20,759 nt of DNA from Kiritimatiellia bacterium. GTDB taxonomy: Bacteria > Verrucomicrobiota > Kiritimatiellia > RFP12 > DVOR01. The notes under the pieces are model-generated. The model did not search any database. It was not told the origin of the DNA and saw only the letters and a program-made list of their open reading frames with translations. Of the stretch, positions 10,197 through 20,208 are shown piece after piece. Both the position numbers and the translations under genes were made by a program. Positions within the stretch are counted from its first letter, which is position 1; each line of letters opens with the position of its first letter. The DNA lies in NCBI GenBank assembly GCA_900771325.1, contig CAAGNN010000012.1, positions 1-20,759 on the forward strand. The letters run 5' to 3'.

Positions 10197-11803
10197 GCAC
10201 CAAGCACATCTTCGTCACCGGCGGCGTGGTCAGCAGCCTGGGCAAGGGCATCACCGCCGCCGCCCTCGCCTTCCTCCTGCGTCAGCGCGGCTACCGCGTG
10301 GCCATGCAGAAGCTCGACCCCTACCTCAACGTCGACCCCGGCACGATGAGCCCCTACCAGCACGGCGAGGTCTTCGTCACCGACGACGGCGCCGAGACCG
10401 ACCTCGACCTGGGCCACTACGAGCGCATCGCCGGGGTCACCTGCTCCAAGGCCTCGAACTACACCAGCGGCAAGATCTACGGCGCGGTCATCGCCCGGGA
10501 GCGTGCCGGCGGCTACCTTGGCGGCACCGTCCAGGTCATCCCGCACATCACCGACGAAATCAAGCGCGCGATGCGTGCCCTCCACGCCCCGGATGTGGAC
10601 ATCGCCATCACCGAGATTGGCGGCACCGCCGGCGACATCGAGTCCCTCCCCTTCCTGGAGGCCGCCCGCCAGTTCCGCTTGGAGTGCCCCCCCGGCGACG
10701 CGCTCTTCATCCACCTGACCTACGTGCCCTACCTCAAGGCCGCCAAGGAGCTCAAGACCAAGCCCTCGCAGCAGTCGGTGGGCGTGCTGCGCAACATCGG
10801 CATCCAGCCCGACCTCCTGGTCTGCCGCGCCGAGATGAAGCTCGAGAGCGAGCACCTCAAGAAGCTGGCCATCTTCTGCAACGTCCCCGAGCAGTGCGTC
10901 ATCGAGGAGCTCGACGTGCGCCACTCCATCTACGAAGTGCCCATCAAGCTCACCCAGCACCACTTCGATGAAGAGGTCCTGCGTGGCCTGCGCCTGGAGC
11001 CCCGCCCGCTCAACCTGCGCGACTACCGCCACTGGCTGGCCACCATCCTCCGCCCGACGCGCGAGGTGACCATCGCCGTCGTCGGCAAGTACATCCGCCA
11101 CCAGGACGCCTACAAGAGCATCTACGAATCGCTCTCCCACGCCGCGATGGCCCACAACGCCCGCCTCAAAGTTCTGCGCGTGGAGTCCGAGGAGCTCGAG
11201 AGCGGCTCGGTGGCCGAGCGCTTGGCCAAGGCCGATGGCGTGCTCGTCCCCGGCGGCTTCGGGCGCCGCGGCCTACTGGGCAAGTTCAAGGCCGTGGAGT
11301 ACGCCCGCACGAGCGCCACGCCCTTCCTGGGCATCTGCCTGGGCATGCAGTGCGCGGTCATCGAGTTCGCGCGCGACGTCGTCGGCTGGGCCGATGCCGA
11401 TAGCGCCGAGTTCGCCGACACCCGCCACCCGGTCATCGCCCTGATGGAGGAGCAAAAGCGCATCAAGGAGATGGGCGGAACGATGCGCCTGGGTGCCTAC
11501 GACTGCACCCTCGCCCCCGGCTCGCGCGCCGCCGCACTCTATGGCACCGAGCACATCTCCGAGCGCCACCGCCACCGCTACGAGTTCAACCCCGAGTTCC
11601 GCGCCGAGCTCGAGGCCGCCGGGCTCTCCATCGCCGGCACCAACCCCCAGACCGGCCTGGTGGAGGTTGTTGAGTTGTCCAATCATCCCTTCTTCGTGGG
11701 CTGCCAGTTCCATCCCGAGTTCAAGAGCCGCCCGCGCGCCCCCCATCCGCTCTTCGCCGGCTTCCTAGCCGCCGCCCTGGCCCGCCGCGAAGCGCAGGCC
11801 TAA
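10193..11803 (+). CDS. pyrG: CTP synthase
   Basis: Converts UTP to CTP with ATP and glutamine as nitrogen donor. The 536-residue protein has the standard two-domain order: N-terminal synthetase with P-loop SSLGKGI near residues 14-20, MQKLDPYLNVDPGTMSP and TEIGGTAGDIESLPFLEA in pieces, then the class I amidotransferase with FLGICLGMQ (nucleophile Cys382) and QFHPEFKSRP (His507, Glu509). Start and carA stop overlap as ATGA with GGAG 11 bases ahead. Its stop codon overlaps the Shine-Dalgarno of carB. A CTP synthase gene placed between carA and carB is notable because these two subunit genes are normally adjacent. Confidence 0.97.
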   Translation: MSTKHIFVTGGVVSSLGKGITAAALAFLLRQRGYRVAMQKLDPYLNVDPGTMSPYQHGEVFVTDDGAETDLDLGHYERIAGVTCSKASNYTSGKIYGAVIARERAGGYLGGTVQVIPHITDEIKRAMRALHAPDVDIAITEIGGTAGDIESLPFLEAARQFRLECPPGDALFIHLTYVPYLKAAKELKTKPSQQSVGVLRNIGIQPDLLVCRAEMKLESEHLKKLAIFCNVPEQCVIEELDVRHSIYEVPIKLTQHHFDEEVLRGLRLEPRPLNLRDYRHWLATILRPTREVTIAVVGKYIRHQDAYKSIYESLSHAAMAHNARLKVLRVESEELESGSVAERLAKADGVLVPGGFGRRGLLGKFKAVEYARTSATPFLGICLGMQCAVIEFARDVVGWADADSAEFADTRHPVIALMEEQKRIKEMGGTMRLGAYDCTLAPGSRAAALYGTEHISERHRHRYEFNPEFRAELEAAGLSIAGTNPQTGLVEVVELSNHPFFVGCQFHPEFKSRPRAPHPLFAGFLAAALARREAQA

Positions 11804-11813
11804 GGAGAGCCCT

Positions 11814-15224
<3,411 letters not shown>

Positions 15225-15247
15225 CCCTTTCCACGCAAACCAAACCT

Positions 15248-15283
15248 AAGGGGCCTGCGACGGGTGTCGCAGGCCCCTTTCTT
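15248..15283 (+). terminator. Rho-independent terminator of the purF-carA-pyrG-carB operon
   Basis: A perfect 14-bp stem, AAGGGGCCTGCGAC (15248-15261) and GTCGCAGGCCCCTT (15266-15279), with loop GGGT, starts 23 bases after the carB stop and runs into TCTTCTCT. It is the clearest terminator in the window. Confidence 0.9.
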
Positions 15284-15298
15284 CTCTCCGCCCCCTTC

Positions 15299-15408
15299 TC
15301 TCCGTCCCGGGTTGCCCCCGGACCCGCCCCGGGTTGACCCTCGACCCGCCCCAGGTTGACCCCGGACCCGGGGCGGATGCGCTTTGGACCCGGGGCGGGT
15401 GAGGGGCG
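15299..15408. repeat. Five 22-bp GC-rich units between carB and pta, with a change of orientation
   Basis: Units begin at 15299, 15321, 15343, 15365 and 15387. The first three carry the core as (C)CGCCCCGGGTT, the last two as GACCCGGGGCGG, yet the 22-base step is kept across the switch. Positions 15365-15402 are nearly identical to 4915-4952 upstream of glnN (a few mismatches over 38 bases). Confidence 0.85.
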
Positions 15409-15421
15409 AGCCGGGGAAGCT

Positions 15422-15491
15422 CGTTCTGACGGGCCGCGTCCCCGCGGCCCAGGTGAGGCCTAGGCCGCCGGGGACGGCGGCCGTCAGAACG
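15422..15491. repeat. Seventy-base branched palindrome (REP-like)
   Basis: Outer arms CGTTCTGACGG (15422-15432) and CCGTCAGAACG (15481-15491) are perfectly complementary. Inside are two hairpins: GGGCCGCG-TCCC-CGCGGCCC (15431-15450) and GGCCGCCG-GGGA-CGGCGGCC (15463-15482). The loops TCCC and GGGA are complementary, so the whole can form one long hairpin or a three-way junction. The second hairpin shares GCCGCCG/CGGCGGC with the palindromes beside the transposase gene. Confidence 0.85.
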
Positions 15492-15536
15492 GGCGACGGA
15501 GGCGCGTGCCACCTTGGTCCCCTTCCCCTGCGTGCC

Positions 15537-15566
15537 TTTCTTTGTGTTTCTTTGTGTCCTTTGTGG
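15537..15566. repeat. Three-unit 10-bp tandem repeat upstream of pta
   Basis: TTTCTTTGTG, TTTCTTTGTG and TCCTTTGTGG follow one another with a 10-base period. The sequence is AT-rich against its surroundings. Short repeats of this CACAAAGGACACAAAG type are, to my knowledge, common in intergenic DNA of environmental bacteria and yield spurious TTKDTKKHKE peptides. Confidence 0.7.
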
Positions 15567-15597
15567 TTGCAAAATCTGCGTAGCGAGCTTGCCGCGC

Positions 15598-15627
15598 TTG
15601 CGTTAGGGGGCGGGTGGGGTTTATAAT
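15598..15627 (+). promoter_or_regulatory. Sigma-70 promoter of pta
   Basis: A perfect -10 box TATAAT (15622-15627) lies 18 bases after a weak -35 (TTGCGT, 15598-15603). The predicted start is near 15634, giving a leader of about 30 bases that contains GGAGGAG (15650-15656), eight bases before the pta ATG. Confidence 0.7.
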
Positions 15628-15664
15628 AGGGGCAGTTTCCCTGTTTATTGGAGGAGTATTGGTT

Positions 15665-16675
15665 ATGGAATTGCTGAAGCAGATTTGCGCGAAGGCCAAG
15701 GGCTCTGGGCGCACGATTGTTTTGCCTGAGGGTCAGGACCCGCGCGTGATTAAGGCGGCGAACCTGGCGGTCCAGGAGAATGTGGCCAAGATCATTGTGC
15801 TGGGCACGCCCGAGGAGATCGCCTTCTCGGAGAATGCCGCCGGGATGAAGTTGGCCGCCGAGGTGCAGGTGATTGACTACACCCAGGGCGCGCTGCTCGA
15901 CGAGCTCGCCACGGCCTTCTACGAGAAGCGTAAGGCCAAGGGGATGACCCCGGAGGCGGCGCGCCAGTCGCTACTCGATAAGCGCATCTACTTTGGCGCG
16001 ATGATGCTGGCGGTGGGCAAGGCCGACGGTCTGGTGGCCGGGTCGATTGCCTCGACGGGCGATATGCTGCGCGCGGCCTTCCAGTGTGTGGGCACGGCGC
16101 CGGGGATCAAGCTCGCCTCCTCCACCTTCCTGATGGGCCTACGTGAGCCGACGGCGGCGGGCGACGAGGTGCTCTGCTTTGCCGACTGCGCCGTCAACCC
16201 CTGCCCGACCGCCGAGCAGATGGTCGACATCGCCCTGGCCACGGCGCGCACCTTCCGCTCGCTGGTGGGCAAGCAGCCCAAGGTCGCCTTCCTCTCCTTC
16301 TCCTCCAAGGGCTCGGCCAAGCACGAGCTCGTCGACAAGGTGGCCGAGGCTGCCCGCCTAACGAAGGCCAAGTTCGAGGAGCTCGGGCTGGACGCGGTGG
16401 TCGATGGCGAAATCCAGGCCGACGCGGCGATTGTCCCGGCCGTGGCCCTCCAGAAGAACCCCGGCGGCGCCATCAAGGGCGACGCGAATGTCCTCATCTT
16501 CCCCGACCTCCAGGCCGGCAACATCTGCTACAAGCTGGTCCAGCGCCTGGGCGGCGCGACCGCCCTCGGTCCCGTGGTCCAGGGCGTGGCCAAGCCGATT
16601 AACGATCTCTCCCGCGGCTGCTCGGCCGAAGACATCTTCGGCAACATCTGCATTACCGTCGGGCAGACGCTGTAA
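15665..16675 (+). CDS. pta: Phosphate acetyltransferase
   Basis: Interconverts acetyl-CoA plus phosphate with acetyl phosphate plus CoA; with an acetate kinase (not in this window) it makes or uses acetate. The 336-residue protein is the short, single-domain form (PTA_PTB family) without the N-terminal DRTGG extension of the E. coli enzyme. Visible signatures are IVLPEGQDPRVIKAA at the N-terminus, ADGLVAGSIASTGD, SSTFLMGL, FADCAVNPCPT, FLSFSSKGSAKH and FPDLQAGNICYKLVQRLGGA. I chose the ATG at 15665, preceded by GGAGGAG; the frame is open to 15614 but the TATAAT box lies in that extension. A substrate variant such as phosphate butyryltransferase is less likely given the acetyltransferase-type motifs. 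Confidence 0.94.
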   Translation: MELLKQICAKAKGSGRTIVLPEGQDPRVIKAANLAVQENVAKIIVLGTPEEIAFSENAAGMKLAAEVQVIDYTQGALLDELATAFYEKRKAKGMTPEAARQSLLDKRIYFGAMMLAVGKADGLVAGSIASTGDMLRAAFQCVGTAPGIKLASSTFLMGLREPTAAGDEVLCFADCAVNPCPTAEQMVDIALATARTFRSLVGKQPKVAFLSFSSKGSAKHELVDKVAEAARLTKAKFEELGLDAVVDGEIQADAAIVPAVALQKNPGGAIKGDANVLIFPDLQAGNICYKLVQRLGGATALGPVVQGVAKPINDLSRGCSAEDIFGNICITVGQTL

Positions 16676-16679
16676 GGAA

Positions 16680-16821
16680 CGATAGGCGTGAACACTCGCC
16701 GGGCGTACGCGCCCGGCTCGCGATAGGCGGGAAAGCTGGCGCCTGAGGTGAAAAGCCCGGCCTGATAACAGCCGTTTGCTCGTCGCGGCACGCGCTTCCC
16801 GCCTATCGCCTGTCGCCTATC
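16680..16821. repeat. Inverted element with 7-bp termini between pta and dprA (GATAGGC/GCCTATC type)
   Basis: CGATAGGCGGGAA (16721-16733) is perfectly complementary to TTCCCGCCTATCG (16796-16808). The right arm continues as 7-mers CGCCTAT, CGCCTGT, CGCCTAT from 16800 to 16820; on the left another GATAGGCG lies at 16681-16688. Between the two left copies sits the hairpin GCCGGGCG-TACG-CGCCCGGC (16698-16717). The layout resembles the GGACAGC elements in carB and before era, with a different 7-mer. Confidence 0.75.
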
Positions 16822-16841
16822 CGCGAGCGAAGCGAGCACCT

Positions 16842-17981
16842 ATGCCCTCCGAAGCCGATTGCCTCATTGCCGCCAACCGCGTCCCGCAAGTGGGTGCGGC
16901 AAAGGTGGCTTCGCTTCGGCGGGCCTTCGGCTCGCTCCAGGCGGCGGCGGAGGCCGACCCCGAGGAGGTGGCGCTGCGCTGCAAGGACCTGGGGCCGAAG
17001 TTGGCCCGGCAGGTGGTCGAGGCAATGCGCTCGGACTTCGCGGCCGAGGAGCGTGCCCGGGCCGAAAGCTCGGGCATCACCCTCTTGACCGATGAGGACC
17101 CCGCCTGGCCAGAGGCCTTCCGCACCCTCGCTTCGCCCCCGCTCTGCCTCTACTGCGTGGGAAACCTCGCGCTGCTAGGGCAGACCCAGGTGGCGATGAT
17201 TGGCACGCGCCGCGCCTCCATCTACGGCACCGAGCAGGCCAAACGTTTCGCCCTGGGGCTGGCCGGGGCGGGTGTCGTCGTCACCAGCGGCCTGGCCGAG
17301 GGGATTGACAGCGCCTCGCACGAGGGCGCGCTGGAGGCCGGGGCCTTGGCCCCCGACCGCGCCGGGCACACGGTGGCCGTCATCGGGGCCGCGCTCGATT
17401 GCCTCTACCCCGCCAGCCGCAAACCCCTCGCGCGGCAGATTGTCCGCGAAGGGGGCCTGGTCATCAGCGAATACGCCCTGGGGCGCAATGCCGATCGGCA
17501 GACCTTCCCCGCGCGCAACCGCCTGGTCGCCGCCCTCGCCCGCGCCGTCCTTGTGGTCGAGACCCCGCAGAAGGGCGGCACGATGATTACCGTCGAGATG
17601 GCCGAGGCGCTGGGCCGGCCGCTCTTCGCCGTGCCCGGGCGGCTCGACTGGCCCTCCTTCGTCGGCAATCACGCCCTCATCCGCGATGGCCGCGCCCGCC
17701 TCGTCACCCACCCCGAAGAGCTCCTCGAGCGCCTCGGTGCCCTGCCCCTAGGCCCCGCTGCCGCCCCCAACGCCGCCGCAACGCCCGACCCGCTGGCCGG
17801 GCTCGACCCCACCGAGCGCGCCATCCTCGCGGCCATTCCGCCCGAGGGCCTCTCGATGGATGAGCTTTGCGCCCGCACAAATCTCCCCATTGCCGAGGCC
17901 ACCTGCGCGGTCATCGCCCTGCAAATGCGCCGCAAGCTCCGGCCGATGCCGGGGGGACGCGTTGCTCGCTGTGCTCGCTAG
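16842..17981 (+). CDS. dprA: DNA-processing protein DprA/Smf
   Basis: Binds single-stranded DNA entering during transformation and loads RecA; widespread also in bacteria not known to be competent. The 379-residue protein shows an N-terminal helix-hairpin-helix-like part (VPQVGAAKVASLRRAFGSL), the Rossmann core with IGTRRAS, SGLAEGIDSASHEGAL, VIGAALDCLYPA, SEYALG, FPARNRLVAALA and PQKGGTMITVEMA, and a C-terminal winged-helix-like region. The frame is open to 16776, but that part is translated from the repeat element upstream and lacks family similarity, so I start at 16842. No Shine-Dalgarno is visible. The last codons and the TAG stop run directly into the next 7-mer element, so the gene is enclosed by two elements. 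Confidence 0.94.
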   Translation: MPSEADCLIAANRVPQVGAAKVASLRRAFGSLQAAAEADPEEVALRCKDLGPKLARQVVEAMRSDFAAEERARAESSGITLLTDEDPAWPEAFRTLASPPLCLYCVGNLALLGQTQVAMIGTRRASIYGTEQAKRFALGLAGAGVVVTSGLAEGIDSASHEGALEAGALAPDRAGHTVAVIGAALDCLYPASRKPLARQIVREGGLVISEYALGRNADRQTFPARNRLVAALARAVLVVETPQKGGTMITVEMAEALGRPLFAVPGRLDWPSFVGNHALIRDGRARLVTHPEELLERLGALPLGPAAAPNAAATPDPLAGLDPTERAILAAIPPEGLSMDELCARTNLPIAEATCAVIALQMRRKLRPMPGGRVARCAR

Positions 17982-18130
17982 CCGACAGCGGACAGCCGAC
18001 AGCGGACAGCCGCTAACGCGACGGATAGACCGAGGGTCCAATAGGCGTTCTCCCCACGGCTCAGACGGGCTCTCCACATTGAGTGCCAGCGCTGTCCGCT
18101 GTCCGCTGTCCGCTGTCCGCTGTCCGCTAA
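17981..18130. repeat. Inverted element with 7-bp tandem termini between dprA and era
   Basis: The left arm from 17981 is 4.4 copies alternating GCCGACA and GCGGACA; its first base is the last base of the dprA stop codon. The right arm (18091-18128) is 5.4 exact copies of GCTGTCC. The core of about 80 bases differs from that in carB except near the right arm. No gene is visible inside. Confidence 0.9.
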
Positions 18131-18159
18131 AGAGGCGGCTCGCGCAGCGAGCCGCCTTT
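18131..18159 (+). terminator. Strong hairpin ahead of era, possible dprA terminator
   Basis: GGCGGCTCGC (18134-18143), loop GCA, GCGAGCCGCC (18147-18156) is a perfect 10-bp stem that extends by A-T pairs to 18131-18159 (one G-T wobble). It ends in TTT only, so termination is uncertain. It lies at the position where the carB copy also has a hairpin, so it may belong to the repeat element. Confidence 0.55.
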
Positions 18160-18163
18160 GGTG

Positions 18164-18169
18164 TATACT
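18164..18169 (+). promoter_or_regulatory. -10 box of era, implying a leaderless transcript
   Basis: TATACT is followed by only seven bases (atcgcct) before the era ATG at 18177, so the expected start is at the A of ATG. There is no Shine-Dalgarno sequence. No good -35 box is visible at 16-18 bases upstream, where the hairpin stem lies. Confidence 0.55.
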
Positions 18170-18176
18170 ATCGCCT

Positions 18177-19103
18177 ATGGAACAGCAACAGGCAAGCACT
18201 TTGCGCGCGGCGATGGTGGCCATCGTCGGGCGGACGAACTCCGGGAAGTCAACCCTCGTGAATCGCTTGGTGGGCGAGAAGGTCTCCATCGTCTCGGGGA
18301 TGGAGCAAACCACGCGCAACCGTATCCGCGCCATCCTCACCGAGGCGCGCGGGCAGCTCGTCTTCCTCGACACCCCCGGCGCGCACAAGGCCGAGAACGA
18401 ACTCGGCACGCTGATGAACAAGATGGCGCGCTCGGCCGGCGAGGGGGCGGACCTGCTGGTGGTGGTCTTCGATGGCGCTGCGGCCGTGCGGATGGAGGAC
18501 GAGGGGTGGATGGCCCGGGCGGCCTTCGCCGAAAGCCCAACCCTCTTTGTCCTCAACAAGGCCGACGCGCCGAGCTTCGACCCTGCCCCCTTCAAGGCCG
18601 CCTGGGAGAAGCTCTGCGCGGCAAAGGGCGTGACGCGCGAGGTGCCCTGGCTGGAACTCTCGGCCGAGACGGGCACCGGCTGCGAGGAACTGCTCGTGCG
18701 GCTCTTTGCCCTGGCTCCGGCCGTCGAGGAGCTTCTCTTCCCCGAGGATATCGTCTCGGACTTCCCCCGCAAGTTGGCGATTGCCGACATCCTGCGCGAG
18801 AAGCTCATCCGCCGCCTCTTCCAGGAGGTGCCCCACGAGCTGGGCGTGCGCGTCGACCGCATCGATGAGCTCGCCGACGGCACCTGGGAGGTCCACGCCA
18901 CCATCCTGGTCAACCGCCCCTCGCAGAAGGGGATGGTCATCGGCAACAAGGGGCGCACCCTGCGCGCGATGCGCCGCGCCGCCGAGCCGGAGATTGCCCA
19001 CGCCTGGGATTTGCCCGGCTGCCGTGTGGTGCCCTTTGTGCGCGTAGAGCCCAAGTGGTTCAAGAACTTCTTCATCCTCAAGGAACTAGGCTACAAGGAG
19101 TAA
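18177..19103 (+). CDS. era: GTPase Era
   Basis: Essential GTPase that binds the 3' end of 16S rRNA during 30S subunit assembly. The 308-residue length is normal. G motifs: G1 GRTNSGKS (residues 18-25), G3 DTPG, G4 NKAD and G5 SAETG; the second-domain KH fold carries RLFQEVPHELGVRV and QKGMVIGNKGRTLR. In G1 the usual GRPNVGKS has Thr and Ser in place of Pro and Val, which keeps the essential Lys24 and Ser25. The ATG at 18177 stands seven bases after TATACT with no ribosome site. The last codons contain the AAGGAG that serves sppA, three bases downstream of the era stop. Confidence 0.96.
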   Translation: MEQQQASTLRAAMVAIVGRTNSGKSTLVNRLVGEKVSIVSGMEQTTRNRIRAILTEARGQLVFLDTPGAHKAENELGTLMNKMARSAGEGADLLVVVFDGAAAVRMEDEGWMARAAFAESPTLFVLNKADAPSFDPAPFKAAWEKLCAAKGVTREVPWLELSAETGTGCEELLVRLFALAPAVEELLFPEDIVSDFPRKLAIADILREKLIRRLFQEVPHELGVRVDRIDELADGTWEVHATILVNRPSQKGMVIGNKGRTLRAMRRAAEPEIAHAWDLPGCRVVPFVRVEPKWFKNFFILKELGYKE

Positions 19104-19106
19104 GCG

Positions 19107-20207
19107 ATGGATACGCCCCCGAATGTCTACCCCGACGCGCCCTTCACCCAGTCCGGCGCGGTGCCCCCGCCGTCCGCTGCTCGGCCGCCTCGCCGCCGCC
19201 CCGGTTGCCTGATTGGGCTCCTCGGCGGTTGCCTCCTCTCGGCCCTGCTGCTGGTCGGCTCCGTCGCGAGCCTGCTCTTCGGCAGCGTCTACCTCTTCGG
19301 CAAGATGGTCGACACCCTCGCCGCCGCCCACCCCGAGAAGCTCCTGAACGCGGGCTACGAGTTCATCCAGGGCAGCGAGGAAAGCGCCAAGCAGGTCCTG
19401 CGCCTGGAACTCAATGGCGTGATTACCGGCGCGGCCCCGAGCCGCTGGTATCTGCCGCCGGATTGCGACGCGGCCGTCCTCGCCGAGGTTGAAACCGCCA
19501 TTGAGGACGAGACCATCGACGGTCTGCTCCTGGTGGTCGACTCCCCGGGCGGCTCGGTGACCGCCAGCGACGAGCTCTACTACGCCCTCGAGCGCTTCAA
19601 GGCCGCCAAGGAGGGGCGCAAGGTCGTCGTCCTCGGGCGCGACATGCTCGCCTCGGGTGCCTACTACTTCGCGATGGCGGCCGACTGGATCCGCCTACAG
19701 CCCACCGGCCTGGTCGGCTCCATCGGCGTCATCGTCCCGGGCGTGAACCTCTACGGTCTGGCCACCAAGGTCGGCCTGGCCGATAACTCCATCGCCTCGG
19801 GCGCGAACAAGGACCTCGGCAACCCCCTCAAGCCCGTCAACCCCGCCCACAACGCCAAGCTCCAGAGCCTCGTCAACGGCCTGCACGCGCGCTTCATCGC
19901 CCTCGTCGCCCAAGGCCGCAAGATGGCCACCGAGACCGTCCGCCCCCTCGCCGACGGCAGCATCTACCTGGCCCAAGACGCCGTCAACCTGCGCCTGATC
20001 GACGACGCGGGCTACGAGCAGACCCTCCCGGCCCTCTTCGCCAAACTCTTCGACTGCGCCGAGGAGGAGATCGCCCTCTTCCGCCCCGCTCAGCAAAAGC
20101 CGGGTCTGCGCGCCTTCCTCTCCGAGTTCCCCGGCGCCCTCGGCCGCGGCATTGCCGCCCCGCTCCTCGACGCCCCCGCCGCCCGCCCGGCCCTCCTCTA
20201 CCGCTAA
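19107..20207 (+). CDS. sppA: Signal peptide peptidase SppA-type S49 serine protease
   Basis: Membrane-bound protease that cleaves released signal peptides or small membrane proteins. The 366 residues comprise a Pro/Arg-rich N-terminal tail (1-33), one transmembrane segment (about 34-66) and the S49 catalytic domain. VDSPGGSVTASDELY precedes the nucleophile Ser183 in LASGAYYFAMAAD; the general base is Lys235 in SGANKDLGNPLKP; GSIGVI lies between. A single S49 domain matches the short, Gram-positive-like form rather than the duplicated E. coli enzyme. AAGGAG (19095-19100) serves the ATG at 19107. It follows era by three bases and precedes tlyA by one base, so the three genes are likely co-transcribed. 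Start choice is secure because of this spacing. Confidence 0.92.
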   Translation: MDTPPNVYPDAPFTQSGAVPPPSAARPPRRRPGCLIGLLGGCLLSALLLVGSVASLLFGSVYLFGKMVDTLAAAHPEKLLNAGYEFIQGSEESAKQVLRLELNGVITGAAPSRWYLPPDCDAAVLAEVETAIEDETIDGLLLVVDSPGGSVTASDELYYALERFKAAKEGRKVVVLGRDMLASGAYYFAMAADWIRLQPTGLVGSIGVIVPGVNLYGLATKVGLADNSIASGANKDLGNPLKPVNPAHNAKLQSLVNGLHARFIALVAQGRKMATETVRPLADGSIYLAQDAVNLRLIDDAGYEQTLPALFAKLFDCAEEEIALFRPAQQKPGLRAFLSEFPGALGRGIAAPLLDAPAARPALLYR

Positions 20208-20208
20208 G

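Noticed and set aside
15500..15530. Sigma-54-like TGGCACG on the minus strand upstream of pta
   Set aside because: GTGGCACG is present but no TTGC follows at the required spacing.
15614..15664. N-terminal extension of pta to an ATG at 15614
   Set aside because: The extension spans the TATAAT box and GGAGGAG; the downstream ATG at 15665 has a well-placed ribosome site and matches the family start.
16776..16841. N-terminal extension of dprA to an ATG at 16776
   Set aside because: These 22 codons are translated repeat sequence (right arm of the element) with no DprA similarity.
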